Below are positions 25,090 through 33,716 of a stretch of DNA of 64,000 nt, piece by piece. A program made the translations under genes and the position numbers. The notes under the pieces were generated by a model. The model searched no databases. It was not told the origin of the DNA and saw only the letters and a list, made by a program, of their open reading frames with translations. This DNA is from Arthrobacter sp. SLBN-100 (GTDB lineage: Bacteria; Actinomycetota; Actinomycetes; Actinomycetales; Micrococcaceae), in the NCBI RefSeq assembly GCF_006715305.1, contig NZ_VFMY01000002.1, positions 124,001-188,000 of the forward strand, written 5' to 3'. Position 1 is the stretch's first letter, and every line of letters begins with the position of its first letter.

Positions 25090-25752
25090 CCTCTTCGCTT
25101 GATCGAGGTAGTCTGTTCTCACGCCGTCCGAGCGCGCGGTGGGGGGGGGAACTGATGATGGTCTATGTGTCGCGAGGGAAGAGCACGCGGCTGATCCTGG
25201 ATCTATGACTATCCACAATTCCTGACGGCTCTGGTCATAGTGCCGATGCTTGAACGCCGCTGGGCACCAACGACAAGATGGTGTCCAGCGGCGTTCGTGT
25301 CCTGTCCTTGTTTGTGACCTTCTCAACCTGCCACCGGCGATCCCCGGAGCAAAGGCCTTGCCGGGATACGCCGGTGGCCCTGGATGCCCGGAGACATCAG
25401 CACCGCCGCTCGTCTGCGCCTCCGAGCGCGCGAACGCCGCCTCTAGCGGGCTGCCCGGACCCTCGGATACAGGGTCCGTGCTGCCAACCATTCGTCATCG
25501 GATCCTTCAGTGATCAACGATGGGGAGTTTGTAGACAGGGGTTTACGCTTTAGCTCAGGTTGTAGCTAAATTGTCCTGGCTCCTTAAAACGGCGTAGCCC
25601 GGTTCGGCGCCCCCTCCGGAAGCCACTCTGCTGCGTGGTTCTTGAAGGGTGCAACGAATCGGGCTACGCGGACGTTTTCTAGGTCAGCGCGGTGGCCTGA
25701 CCGGCGTGAGCCGCGACCTTATGTCGCGTCCACGGTGCCAGGCCGGAGAGCT
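25090..25752. other. 663-base intergenic region with four imperfect hairpins
   Basis: No convincing gene. Inverted repeats: 25252-25269 with 25279-25296 (18 bp, one mismatch, 9-base loop); 25330-25347 with 25361-25378; 25456-25463 with 25471-25478 (8 bp perfect); and 25593-25606 with 25655-25668 (14 bp, one mismatch). It separates the convergent SnoaL and AacS genes, so at least one hairpin may terminate transcription. The number of structures is more than a simple terminator needs; remnants of a mobile element are possible. A run of nine G occurs near 25141-25149. Confidence 0.6.
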
Positions 25753-27855
25753 TTATGCGTCTTGCCCCAAGAAGCTTCGGGCTTGTGCGATAAACCAGTC
25801 CACGGCGTCTGGGTTCATCAGTGACCCGCGATTGACGGCTGCATCGGGGTGGTGCCCTGAGAAGAGATTTTTAACCGGGATCTCGATCCTTTTTCCTGCG
25901 TGGGTGAGTGGGATGGCCGGAGCGGCAAGGATCTCATCAGGCACGTGCCTGGCGCTGGTTTGTTCCCGGATGGTGACATTGATCTTGTCCCGAAGTGTCG
26001 CGTCGAGCTCCGTGCCGTCGTCCAGCTGAATAAACAACGGCATGTAGTAGCCTCCGTCGGGACGATCAACACCGATGACCATGGATTCCCTGACTTCGGG
26101 AACGTGTTGGAGGGCGTTGTAAATGTCGGCCGAGCCTAGCCGTACCCCGGCTCGATTCAACGTGGCGTCGGAGCGACCGTGCACAACAAAAGCCCCGGCC
26201 TCAGTCTCGGTAATCCAGTCCCCATGGGTCCACACATCCGGAAACTTCTCGAAGTAGGACGACCTATACTTTGAGCCGTTAGTATCACCCCAGAACATGA
26301 GCGGCATCGACGGCATCGGCCGGGTGATCACCATTTCCCCGACTTGGTCGACCACGTGTTCCCCGGTTTCGGACCAGGCTTGGACAGCGACCCCGAGCGA
26401 GGGTCCCTGCAGCTCGCCCAGTTTTACCGGCTCGAGCGGATTGGAGCCAATGAACGCGGAACAGATGTCAGTGCCACCTGAATCCGAACCTAGATGCACA
26501 TCGTTCTTAACGCTGGTGTGGACCCAGGCCCACGTGGATTCGGGCAGCGGCGAGCCGGTGGAGAGGATCGAGCGCAGCCGGGACAGGTCCCAGTCCTGTG
26601 CAGGAACGAGCCCGGACTTCTCCATGGCAGAAAGATAGGCGGCTCCAGTGGCGAACATAGTCGTCTCTGTGGCCGCCAGAATCTGAAACTGGCGGTCCTT
26701 ACGGCCGAACGTCGGGGAGCCGGCATAGGTGACGATCGATGCTCCCACCATGAGGTTGTTGACCAGTGTGTTCCACACCATCCAAGAGGTGTTGGCCCCA
26801 ACGTAGTAAAGATCCCCGGGTCCCATGTCCTGATTCAGCCCCCAGCTCTTGAGTGCTTCGAGCGTCATACCCCCGTGGCTGTGGACGATACCTTTTGGAG
26901 CGCCTGTGGTGCCGGAAGAGAAAAGTATCCACAGTGGGTGCTCAAAGGTAACCCGCTCAAAGGCTGGGGTGGTGCCCGTACCGGGTAGCGGAACAGAAAC
27001 GTTCTGCATCGCTTTGGTGGCCACCGTGCGGAAGTCCACGCGGGCGCGGCCGTCTCGAGCGGCCCCGCCCTGCAGGGTGCCCAGATCTGCGGCCGGCTCC
27101 AACAGTCGTACGAGCAGGGTGTGCTGCAGGCTCGGCAAACCGGCTTCTATGATGGCCAGATTGTCCAGGCATCGCAGGGTTTTGCCGTTGAACCGGTACC
27201 CGTCCACGCCAATGAGGATCTTCGGGCGCAGCTGGACCAGCCGGTCCAGCGTCGCCTGCGGTGAGAGGTCAGGGGAGCTGATGGTCCACACAGCCCCGAG
27301 CGAGGCCGTTGCCAATAATCCGATGACCGCTTCAGGCAGGTTCGGTAGTACCGCGGCAACCCGGTCACCGGGCCTGACTCCCAATTCGCGTAAACTCTGC
27401 GCCAACGCTCCCACCTGGGACTCGAGCTGAACCCACGTGTGTTCAGTTCGAGTCCCGTCCTCTGCGATATCCACGATCGCGACAGTTTCCGCTGTTTGCG
27501 GTTCCCGGGCATACTTAAGAACATTTTCGGCGAAGTTCAGCCGGGCCTGCGGGTACCAGACCGCCCCGGGCATGCGTTCCGTGGCCAAAGCCGGACTGTG
27601 GAAGCCTTCACCGATTACACCGAAATACTCCCGCACCGCGTCCCAGAACCGGGATAGGTCCTGCACGGACCACTCCCATGCCTGCCGATAGGTGGATAAT
27701 GCCACCCCTCGATGAGCCTCAACCCAGCGGAGGAAGTGCGACAGGCGTGACCTCTCGATTTGTTCGGGTGTGGGCGACCACGTGGTGTCGCCGGCGCGGA
27801 GTTGTGTCATCGTGTGCGCCGGCGTCGTCGGCAGGGCTCGTTGGGTAAGGATCAT
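25753..27855 (-). CDS. aacS: Acetoacetate--CoA ligase (acetoacetyl-CoA synthetase)
   Basis: A 700-residue ANL-superfamily ligase. The P-loop-like AMP motif is LFSSGTTGAPKGIVHSHGG, followed by GSDSGGTDICSAFIGSN, WTHGDWITETEAGAFVVHGR and the C-terminal lysine region PLTHAGKRIEIPVKNLFSG. The N terminus (LSHFLRWVEAHRG, then VWYPQARLNFAENVL) is the typical acetoacetyl-CoA synthetase domain. It activates acetoacetate or another 3-oxo acid with ATP and CoA. It begins 8 bases after the FAH gene, so FAH may release the 3-oxo acid it uses and a thiolase would finish the job. A broken relative lies at 18.9-19.5 kb. Confidence 0.92.
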   Translation of the reverse strand: MILTQRALPTTPAHTMTQLRAGDTTWSPTPEQIERSRLSHFLRWVEAHRGVALSTYRQAWEWSVQDLSRFWDAVREYFGVIGEGFHSPALATERMPGAVWYPQARLNFAENVLKYAREPQTAETVAIVDIAEDGTRTEHTWVQLESQVGALAQSLRELGVRPGDRVAAVLPNLPEAVIGLLATASLGAVWTISSPDLSPQATLDRLVQLRPKILIGVDGYRFNGKTLRCLDNLAIIEAGLPSLQHTLLVRLLEPAADLGTLQGGAARDGRARVDFRTVATKAMQNVSVPLPGTGTTPAFERVTFEHPLWILFSSGTTGAPKGIVHSHGGMTLEALKSWGLNQDMGPGDLYYVGANTSWMVWNTLVNNLMVGASIVTYAGSPTFGRKDRQFQILAATETTMFATGAAYLSAMEKSGLVPAQDWDLSRLRSILSTGSPLPESTWAWVHTSVKNDVHLGSDSGGTDICSAFIGSNPLEPVKLGELQGPSLGVAVQAWSETGEHVVDQVGEMVITRPMPSMPLMFWGDTNGSKYRSSYFEKFPDVWTHGDWITETEAGAFVVHGRSDATLNRAGVRLGSADIYNALQHVPEVRESMVIGVDRPDGGYYMPLFIQLDDGTELDATLRDKINVTIREQTSARHVPDEILAAPAIPLTHAGKRIEIPVKNLFSGHHPDAAVNRGSLMNPDAVDWFIAQARSFLGQDA

Positions 27856-27863
27856 GGCGTGCC

Positions 27864-28721
27864 TCAGACGAATTCATTCCGGATCGACCCGATGCCCTCC
27901 ACAGTGCTGGTGAGCACATTTCCAGCGCGCATCAGCACGCCGCGGGGCGCCCCCACGCCGGCGGGCGTTCCGGTGAAGATGAGGTCGCCGGGGTAAAGCG
28001 TTACAACCTGGGACAGGTTGGCAATGGTCTTGGGCACGGAGAAGATCATGTCGCGGGTGTTGCCGTCCTGGACCATCCACCCGCCGTCTCCTTTCCCTTC
28101 GGTCCCAGGGCCTTCGAGCACCGCCGAGATGGACAGGGCATCCGGGTCGGTCAGTTCATCGACCGTCGTGACTGCCGGCCCAAAGGGGGCGAAATTGGGG
28201 TACGACTTGCCCAGGCTGAACTGGGGTACAGGCCCGCGGCGCTGTACGGTGCGTTCGCTGTAGTCCTGGCCGACGCAAAGCCCTGCGACGGCGTTCCACG
28301 CCTCTTCCTCGGTCGCTCGGTGGACCTGCTGACCCATCACCACAACCAGCTCCGTCTCGTAATCGACGTCATCACTAGGCAGTTCGACTGTTGCATGGGG
28401 GCCAGCCAGTGCGGAGCGGAACTTCGTGAATACGACCAAGTCCTCCGGATAGGGCAGCTCTGCTTCGTCGGCATGGTCTGTGTAATTAAGTCCGATGGCA
28501 AAGATCTGTGCCGGGGCCGGAACGGGGGCCCCGAGTTCCTGCACGTCAAACGGCTCGGCAGCGGCGTAGTCGGCGCTGCCGGCCCATTGCTGGAACTCCT
28601 GCCAGCGCGTGTAGACCGCCTGCGGGTCCGAACTGAACAGACCGCCCGATGCAGTCTCGATGTCAAGGGCGCGCCCGTCGTGCAGCAGGACTGCCCGGTT
28701 GCGGAGATTGGCGATGCGCAT
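27864..28721 (-). CDS. Fumarylacetoacetate hydrolase (FAH) family protein
   Basis: A complete 285-residue FAH-family protein. ANLRNRAVLLHDG opens it, IFAIGLNYTDHADEA follows near residue 75, then the acidic metal-site stretch DYETELVVVMGQ, VGQDYSERT and the end LYPGDLIFTGTPAGVGAPRG. It lies downstream of the extradiol dioxygenase and directly before acetoacetyl-CoA synthetase on the same strand, so a 3-oxo acid such as acetoacetate is a likely hydrolysis product. The first 780 bases are identical to 1-780. Confidence 0.92.
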   Translation of the reverse strand: MRIANLRNRAVLLHDGRALDIETASGGLFSSDPQAVYTRWQEFQQWAGSADYAAAEPFDVQELGAPVPAPAQIFAIGLNYTDHADEAELPYPEDLVVFTKFRSALAGPHATVELPSDDVDYETELVVVMGQQVHRATEEEAWNAVAGLCVGQDYSERTVQRRGPVPQFSLGKSYPNFAPFGPAVTTVDELTDPDALSISAVLEGPGTEGKGDGGWMVQDGNTRDMIFSVPKTIANLSQVVTLYPGDLIFTGTPAGVGAPRGVLMRAGNVLTSTVEGIGSIRNEFV

Positions 28722-29737
28722 AACTATGGTCCTTCTTGTTTGTATTGGAAATCAATGAACGCGTAGCAACTCAGTGGCGTGGGGATATCCCACTGAAGCT
28801 CAGCGGATCAGCGGTTGGCGGGCATGAGCGTTCCTGCACCTTCGGGAAGGTGTTCTGCCCATTCGGGATGCTCGGCCAGGCGGGCAGGCCATACGTCGGG
28901 GAAGTTTGTCGGGCTTCCCGGGTTCGCAGGAAGGTAGTTACCCGCATAGGCCCCGCGCTGGATGCTGTCAAAGTCCAGCCCGTCCCTGCGGGCTGCAAGG
29001 AGCTTTTCGGGATCGAATTGTGCCCCGATTTGGTCTGCGGCGAACTCCCGGGATGCCCACATCCATTCCGTTGACTTGTCCCAGGCACCGAATACGTCCA
29101 CTTGGATCTCAACGCCGTTGCCGTCCGGATCCACGTAGTACATCGACATGGTCATGCCGTGGTGGAGGCAGATTTCGGGGAGGATGCCGGCGTCCCTCAA
29201 CCGCTCGTAGTTATCAAGCCACTGATCGGAGCTGGCGTATTCGAAGGCCGTGTGGTGCAGTCCTACCGTATGAGGCTTGTCCACCGGGACTTTGGTTCCG
29301 GGCAGGCGCAGCAGCGCAATCCGATGGTTGGCCTCGTCGTTGGTCATCCACGCGGCATGTTCGGCGTAATAGACCGGCTGCAGGCCGCAGACCTGTTCGT
29401 ACCAGTGGACCATTGCGTCCACATCGAGCGTCATGAACGTGGCATGGTGCAGCATCGGGACTTTGATCGGACGCGGCTTGCGTACGTTGGCGTAGATCGA
29501 CTTTTCGGGCGTGGTTGCACTTGGCATGGTTGTTCCTAGCGTTGTTTGGCCGGAGATTTAGGTTGTCGGCTTGGATCCGCGTCAGACGCGGGCGGCGGGA
29601 ATCAGCGCGTTGACTCGCAGTACTTGGGACAGGGCCACGCGAAGCGCGTCTGTAGGGTCGGCCGGCCGGTTCATGCTCCGCCAGGCGATATAGCGGTCAG
29701 GCCGAACGAGGAGGGCACCCTCATGTCCCACTTCCTT
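27942..29737. repeat. Long exact direct repeat, copy 2
   Basis: Identical to 1-1796. Here the repeat lies inside an FAH gene at the left and ends at the right inside a monooxygenase remnant, where sequence after CACTTCCTT switches to TATACATCGC. Sequence left of 27942 continues smoothly through FAH into AacS. Homologous recombination between the two copies would excise or duplicate a 27.9-kb unit carrying the F420 genes and both hydroxylase modules. Confidence 0.97.
28808..29527 (-). CDS. VOC-family extradiol ring-cleavage dioxygenase, identical second copy
   Basis: Base for base the same as 867-1586: a 239-residue type I extradiol dioxygenase with the His, His and Glu iron ligands in MLHHATF, GLHHTAFE and GNGVEIQ. 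Here the upstream hydroxylase is broken, but FAH and AacS follow intact, so this copy would need hydroxylation by one of the other monooxygenases. The start at 29527 is preceded by a weak GGAAC ribosome site, as in copy 1. Confidence 0.87.
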   Translation of the reverse strand: MPSATTPEKSIYANVRKPRPIKVPMLHHATFMTLDVDAMVHWYEQVCGLQPVYYAEHAAWMTNDEANHRIALLRLPGTKVPVDKPHTVGLHHTAFEYASSDQWLDNYERLRDAGILPEICLHHGMTMSMYYVDPDGNGVEIQVDVFGAWDKSTEWMWASREFAADQIGAQFDPEKLLAARRDGLDFDSIQRGAYAGNYLPANPGSPTNFPDVWPARLAEHPEWAEHLPEGAGTLMPANR

Positions 29738-29948
29738 ATACATCGCGCGATAAATCTCCTACGATGCACCGACCTCGGTGTATATCTCCATGGTGCGCTG
29801 TCCCAGAACATCCGCCTTTGGAGAGTGGACGTGGTCGGAAGTGCGCTTACCAAGAGGACTCGAGCCCATAGGTGGACAGGATCATCGACGCTGACAACCC
29901 TGCCCCACCACCTCCCACGATCAAAACACGAACAGTGCTGTTGTTCAT
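29582..29948 (-). pseudogene. Chimeric remnant of TfdB-like hydroxylases
   Basis: The 5' part (29948 to 29738) encodes the N terminus of a hydroxylase like the 21867 gene: VRVLIVGGGGAGLSASMILS, then with frameshifts VSALPTTSTL and DVLGQRTMEIYTEVGAS, followed by a stop. The 3' part (29737 to 29582) is the C-terminal tail of the 1641-3413 hydroxylase (EVGHEGALLVRPDRYIAW, then RVNALIPAARV), contributed by the long repeat. The whole middle is missing, so recombination with the repeat probably destroyed the original gene. It is divergent from the GntR gene at 30075, as expected for the original promoter. Confidence 0.85.
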
Positions 29949-30074
29949 CGAAACTCAACCTCTCAGGCGTCGAACAATCGTGTAGGTCACAGACTTCCCT
30001 AGTCTTTTTGATATTTCAAGAGAATTTCAAAATTTTATCTCATTTGCGTCATGATCGGCGGGATGCCGTAGAAT

Positions 30075-30770
30075 GTGCAAGTGAGCACAGCAGCCAAGCA
30101 GACCAGCGCCGATGCCGTGTTCGAGGCCGTACGAGACGAGGTGTTGGCGGCCCGTGTTCCACCAGGGGCCAAAATGAAACTCGTTGAATACAGCGAGCGG
30201 TTCGGAGCGAGCCTCTCGGTAGTTCGAGAGGCTATGAGCCGACTCGCAGAACAGGGTCTCTTGCAGGCGTATCCGAATCGCGGCTTCAGTACGATGCCGC
30301 TAACACTTGAAGATCTCCTAAATCTAACCCGCGCGCGGATCGTGATAGAGACCGGAGCGCTACGCGAGTCCATTGCGCGGGGAAGCCTAGCCTGGGAGGC
30401 GAAAGTTGTCGCGGCCCATCATCAATTGGCAGCAACGCCTATGCACAGGAATCAGACCACTATCAACGCTGACTTCGCCGCTATGCACCGGGACTTTCAT
30501 GTGGCGCTCCTGGCTGGAAGCGGCAACAGTCATCTGGAATCGATAGCCGCATCCCTTCGGGACCGCTCCCAGCTCTACCAATACTGGTCCCAGCATGTGG
30601 GCAATGACCCCGGCCGGGACCTAGCCTGCGAACACCGCGTGCTCGCGGAACTCGCCGTAGCCCGCAAGACCGACGAAGCCTGCGATGCATTGGAACGGCA
30701 TATTCAGCGCACCACCGACGCCCTGCTCGAGTATGCGCAGAACCGGCAAGTAGGAGCAGCAGCGAAGTAA
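30075..30770 (+). CDS. GntR-family (FCD/VanR-type) regulator
   Basis: A 231-residue GntR regulator: winged helix with VRDEVLAARVPPGAKMKL and SLSVVREAMSRLAEQGLLQA, then an FCD domain with FHVALLAGSGNSHLESIA and HRVLAELAVA. GTG 30075 or GTG 30081 may be the start; no strong ribosome site separates them. It is a paralogue of the regulator at 23839. It is divergent from a broken hydroxylase, so it may still act on the VOC-FAH-AacS genes beyond it. Confidence 0.87.
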   Translation: MQVSTAAKQTSADAVFEAVRDEVLAARVPPGAKMKLVEYSERFGASLSVVREAMSRLAEQGLLQAYPNRGFSTMPLTLEDLLNLTRARIVIETGALRESIARGSLAWEAKVVAAHHQLAATPMHRNQTTINADFAAMHRDFHVALLAGSGNSHLESIAASLRDRSQLYQYWSQHVGNDPGRDLACEHRVLAELAVARKTDEACDALERHIQRTTDALLEYAQNRQVGAAAK

Positions 30771-30873
30771 GAGGTTGCGTGAGGACCGGCCCAAGGCCGT
30801 TGCCGCGCTAGTACGAAAGTAAGGTGGCTCAGGCTGCCCCCAGGGGTGTTGGGTGACGTTATAGCCGAGGGCA

Positions 30874-31326
30874 ATGAGGCTTTTGACGGCGTTGTCCCGG
30901 CTTTTTCAGGGTTTGCCTGAGGAAATTGGGGTGTTCGCCGAAACCTGCCACACGGACGAATCACCTGCAGTTGAGCCTGGTGGAATGCCGCAACTGGTCT
31001 TCGGCTCGGCCGAGGAGTTCCTACAGGAACAGCCCCTGCCCACCTACGTCCGCGACGTGGATGACCGCAGCGCAAAGTGGTTGGGATGGTACTTCCCTCC
31101 CGAGACCGTGTCCCGGGTGGAAGCTCTGTGGCGGACGTGGGAACACCTGCGTCTGAATGGCGCCATCGGCATCAGCGTGTGGTGGCGCGACCACGCCGAC
31201 CACCACATGCACGTCCGCTTCGACCCCCAAGGCCCCTTCTGCAACTGTGACAAAACCAGACACCGCGACCCCGACTACTTGGAGCCGAAGCGCGCATCCG
31301 CAGGCTGGTTCCCGGACACGCCCTAG
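30874..31326 (+). CDS. DUF4913-like plasmid-type protein
   Basis: A 150-residue protein whose second half matches the DUF4913 pattern: VFGSAEEFLQEQ, ALWRTWEHLRLNGAIGISVW, WRDHADHHMHVRFDPQGPF, and a Cys pair in CNCD. DUF4913 genes are common on actinobacterial plasmids and integrative elements; their function is unknown. The N-terminal 37 residues are not typical, so the start may be ATG 30985 or the gene may be a truncated form joined to other sequence. It stands alone between the GntR gene and the operator of the next cluster. Confidence 0.7.
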   Translation: MRLLTALSRLFQGLPEEIGVFAETCHTDESPAVEPGGMPQLVFGSAEEFLQEQPLPTYVRDVDDRSAKWLGWYFPPETVSRVEALWRTWEHLRLNGAIGISVWWRDHADHHMHVRFDPQGPFCNCDKTRHRDPDYLEPKRASAGWFPDTP

Positions 31327-31385
31327 CCTGCCTACTGGCGTGATGGGTCCGTGATTTTTTGAAGCGCAGCCCTGAACGAAGCAAT

Positions 31386-31423
31386 TACTAGGAAGCCCTA
31401 GTAATTGCTTGGGTTTCCTAGTA
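31386..31423. promoter_or_regulatory. Tandem palindromic operator upstream of broken thiolase
   Basis: TACTAGG-AAGC-CCTAGTA (31386-31403) and TGCTTGG-GTTT-CCTAGTA (31406-31423), 20 bp centre to centre. It lies 64 bp before the ATG at 31487. The same design occurs at 12365, 34597 and 37500. Confidence 0.75.
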
Positions 31424-31486
31424 ATTTGGCATAGCGGGGCACTTCAAAGTCTCATCCTGGCGCTAACGAAATTGGATCGGTGAACC

Positions 31487-32792
31487 ATGAGCAGCAACGA
31501 AAGGATCGTCCTTCTCGACGGGGCACGCACTCCAATTGGCAGCTTTGGCGGCGATTTCAAGGACGTGCCAGGGTTCGAGCTGGGCGCCATGGCCGTGAAG
31601 TCTGCCCTGCACCGGTCAGGGGTTGAGACCTCGGAGATTGACGAGGTCGTAATGGGATGCATCAGGCAGGTCGGCCCGAATGCCTACAATGCCCGCAGGG
31701 TGGCAATGGCCGCGGGATTGCCTGAAAGCGCCCCAGCCTACACCGTAATCCGCCTGTGTGGGTCCGGGCTGCAGGCGATCCGGTCCGCTGCCACGCAGAT
31801 GCGTTGGGGCGGGGTGGATTTCGCGGTGGCAGGCGGCAGCGAGCCTATGACCCGGATGCCGTTCTCCGACTTCGGTGCCAGGAATGGCCACAAGCTTGGC
31901 CACCGTGCGCTCGTCGATGGCACCGTGGCCATCCTGACGGATCCGTTCAGCGGAGCACATATGGGTGTGACCGCGGAAAACGTGGCCCGGCACTACAACG
32001 TGCCGCGCGAAGAACAGGACGAAATCGCTCTCGAGTCCCAGCGGCGGGCCGCCACCGGCGCCGCCCGCGCAGCCTTCGCCGAGGAAATCACACCGGGGCA
32101 TCGGCGGACGCAAACCACTGACTGTCGACACCGACGAACACCCCAAACCATTCATCACCCTGGAGACACTTGCCGGGCTGCGGCCGGCCTTCCAGGCCGG
32201 CAGTACTGTTACCGCCGGCAACGCCTCGGGCATCCACGACGGTGCCGCCGCCTTTGTCCTGGCCCGGGAGACCGTCGCCGCCGAGCGGGGCCTGGCAGGG
32301 CTGGTCACCTTGGAATCGGTAGCCACTGTGGCCATGACGCCGGAGCTGATGGGCTAAGCCCCTGTCCTGGCGCTGCGAAAGCTTTTCGAACAGACAGGCA
32401 CGACCCCGGTGGACATTGACACGATCGAGCTGAACGAGGCCTTCGCCTCAGGCTGTCGCCGATATCCGTGACGCCAAACTGGATCCCGGGAAAACAAATC
32501 CCTACCGGCGGGCGCCATCGCCCTCGGGCATCCCGTGGGCGCCACGGGAGCGATCCTGAGCCTGCGGGTCGCCAAGGACCTGGCTCGGCGGGACCTGGAA
32601 CTGGGCATCGTCACAACGTGCATCGGCGGCGGCCAGGCCCTCGCCGCCCTCTTCCGACCGGGTCTCCTTACGCTATGGCCGCCATTGATGAAGAGGGCTG
32701 CGCAGTCAGACGGCATCGTCTCCCTGATGATCGTTGATGCATTTCCCAAGGGCGCACGGCCGGTGGCGGCGGATTTGCCGAGCCGGTTTTAA
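31487..32792 (+). pseudogene. Broken thiolase (acetyl-CoA acetyltransferase type)
   Basis: Thiolase sequence runs normally from MSSNERIVLLDGARTPIGSF through the catalytic Cys (IRLCGSGLQAI) to AARAAFAEEITP near 32095, where the frame shifts. It continues in another frame as PLTVDTDEHPKPFITLETLA to TPELMG, meets a TAA near 32355, goes on with LRKLFEQTGTTPVDID and NEAFAS, shifts again near 32450, and ends with [16 protein letters not shown] and [13 protein letters not shown]. Three lesions make it non-functional as one protein, although all catalytic motifs survive. It still has an intact tandem operator. The thiolase at 7591 may replace it. The frame after the thiolase end is open to 32792. Confidence 0.88.
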
Positions 32793-32927
32793 TTCCCATT
32801 CTAAAAATCGAACCGACGACGTTTGACCTCAATTACAACCAATCCGCGGTTGGGTACCCTCAGCAGAAGCCGGCTGCGGTGCTGCCAGCAGGGCATCGCC
32901 TCGCCGTGGTCAGAAGAAGGAGTCATC

Positions 32928-33689
32928 ATGGACATTACCAATAAGACAGCTCTCGTGACTGGCGGGGCTTCGGGCCTGGGCCTGGCAACGGTACGGCATT
33001 TCGTACAGCAGGGCGGATCCGCGGTGATTGCGGATTTACCTTCATCCGATGGAGAGATCATCGCCAAGGATCTCGGAGAACGGGTGCGGTTTGTGCCAGC
33101 GGACGTCACCGACGAGGCTGATGTCCAGGCCGCCGTGGATGCGGCGTCGGGGCTCGGAGGCCTGCATGTGGTGGTGAACTGCGCCGGCATCGCCGGCGCA
33201 GTTCGGGTCGTCGGCAGGAAGGGCCCGCATCCGCTGGCCGGTTTCCGAAAGGTGATTGAGATCAATCTGATCGGGACGTTCAATGTCATCCGGCTGGCAG
33301 CAGCGCGGATGATAGAGGAACCCACAGATACCGAGGAGCGCGGCGTCATTATCAACACCGCCTCCGTGGCCGCCTTTGACGGCCAGGTCGGGCAGGCAGC
33401 ATACTCGGCGTCCAAGGCGGGCGTCGCCGGTATGACACTTCCGATCGCACGCGACCTAGCCCAACACAAAATCCGAGTCATGACCATTGCCCCGGGCTTG
33501 TTCCACACTCCGATGTTCGATTCTTTGCCGGCGGAGGCAATTTCTTCCCTGGGGTCCCAGACTCCCCATCCGTCACGGCTTGGAACACCGGAAGAATACG
33601 CCGCATTGGCAGTCCACATCATCGAGAATCCCATGCTCAACGGTGAAACGATCCGCCTCGACGGTGCAATCCGCATGGCGGCGCGCTAA
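32928..33689 (+). CDS. Short-chain dehydrogenase, 3-hydroxyacyl-CoA dehydrogenase type 2-like
   Basis: A 253-residue SDR with NAD-binding [12 protein letters not shown], the catalytic Ser region ([14 protein letters not shown]), YSASK, and the ending [14 protein letters not shown] seen in HSD10-like 3-hydroxy-2-methylbutyryl/3-hydroxyacyl-CoA dehydrogenases. It would oxidise a (branched) 3-hydroxyacyl-CoA to a 3-ketoacyl-CoA, the thiolase substrate. ATG 32928 has GAAGGAG before it; the frame extends upstream to 32823 without signal. It is followed by an enoyl-CoA hydratase, which gives a compact beta-oxidation set. Confidence 0.9.
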   Translation: MDITNKTALVTGGASGLGLATVRHFVQQGGSAVIADLPSSDGEIIAKDLGERVRFVPADVTDEADVQAAVDAASGLGGLHVVVNCAGIAGAVRVVGRKGPHPLAGFRKVIEINLIGTFNVIRLAAARMIEEPTDTEERGVIINTASVAAFDGQVGQAAYSASKAGVAGMTLPIARDLAQHKIRVMTIAPGLFHTPMFDSLPAEAISSLGSQTPHPSRLGTPEEYAALAVHIIENPMLNGETIRLDGAIRMAAR

Positions 33690-33716
33690 CCCCTTCACAG
33701 CACCGAAAGAGGACAA

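Noticed and set aside
25252..25378. The two largest hairpins as a CRISPR array or integron attC sites
   Set aside because: No regularly spaced identical repeats, no integrase or cas gene, and the two hairpins differ in sequence.
25250..25553. Short frames in the hairpin region as genes
   Set aside because: They lie across inverted repeats and have no family resemblance; the region is better seen as structured non-coding DNA.
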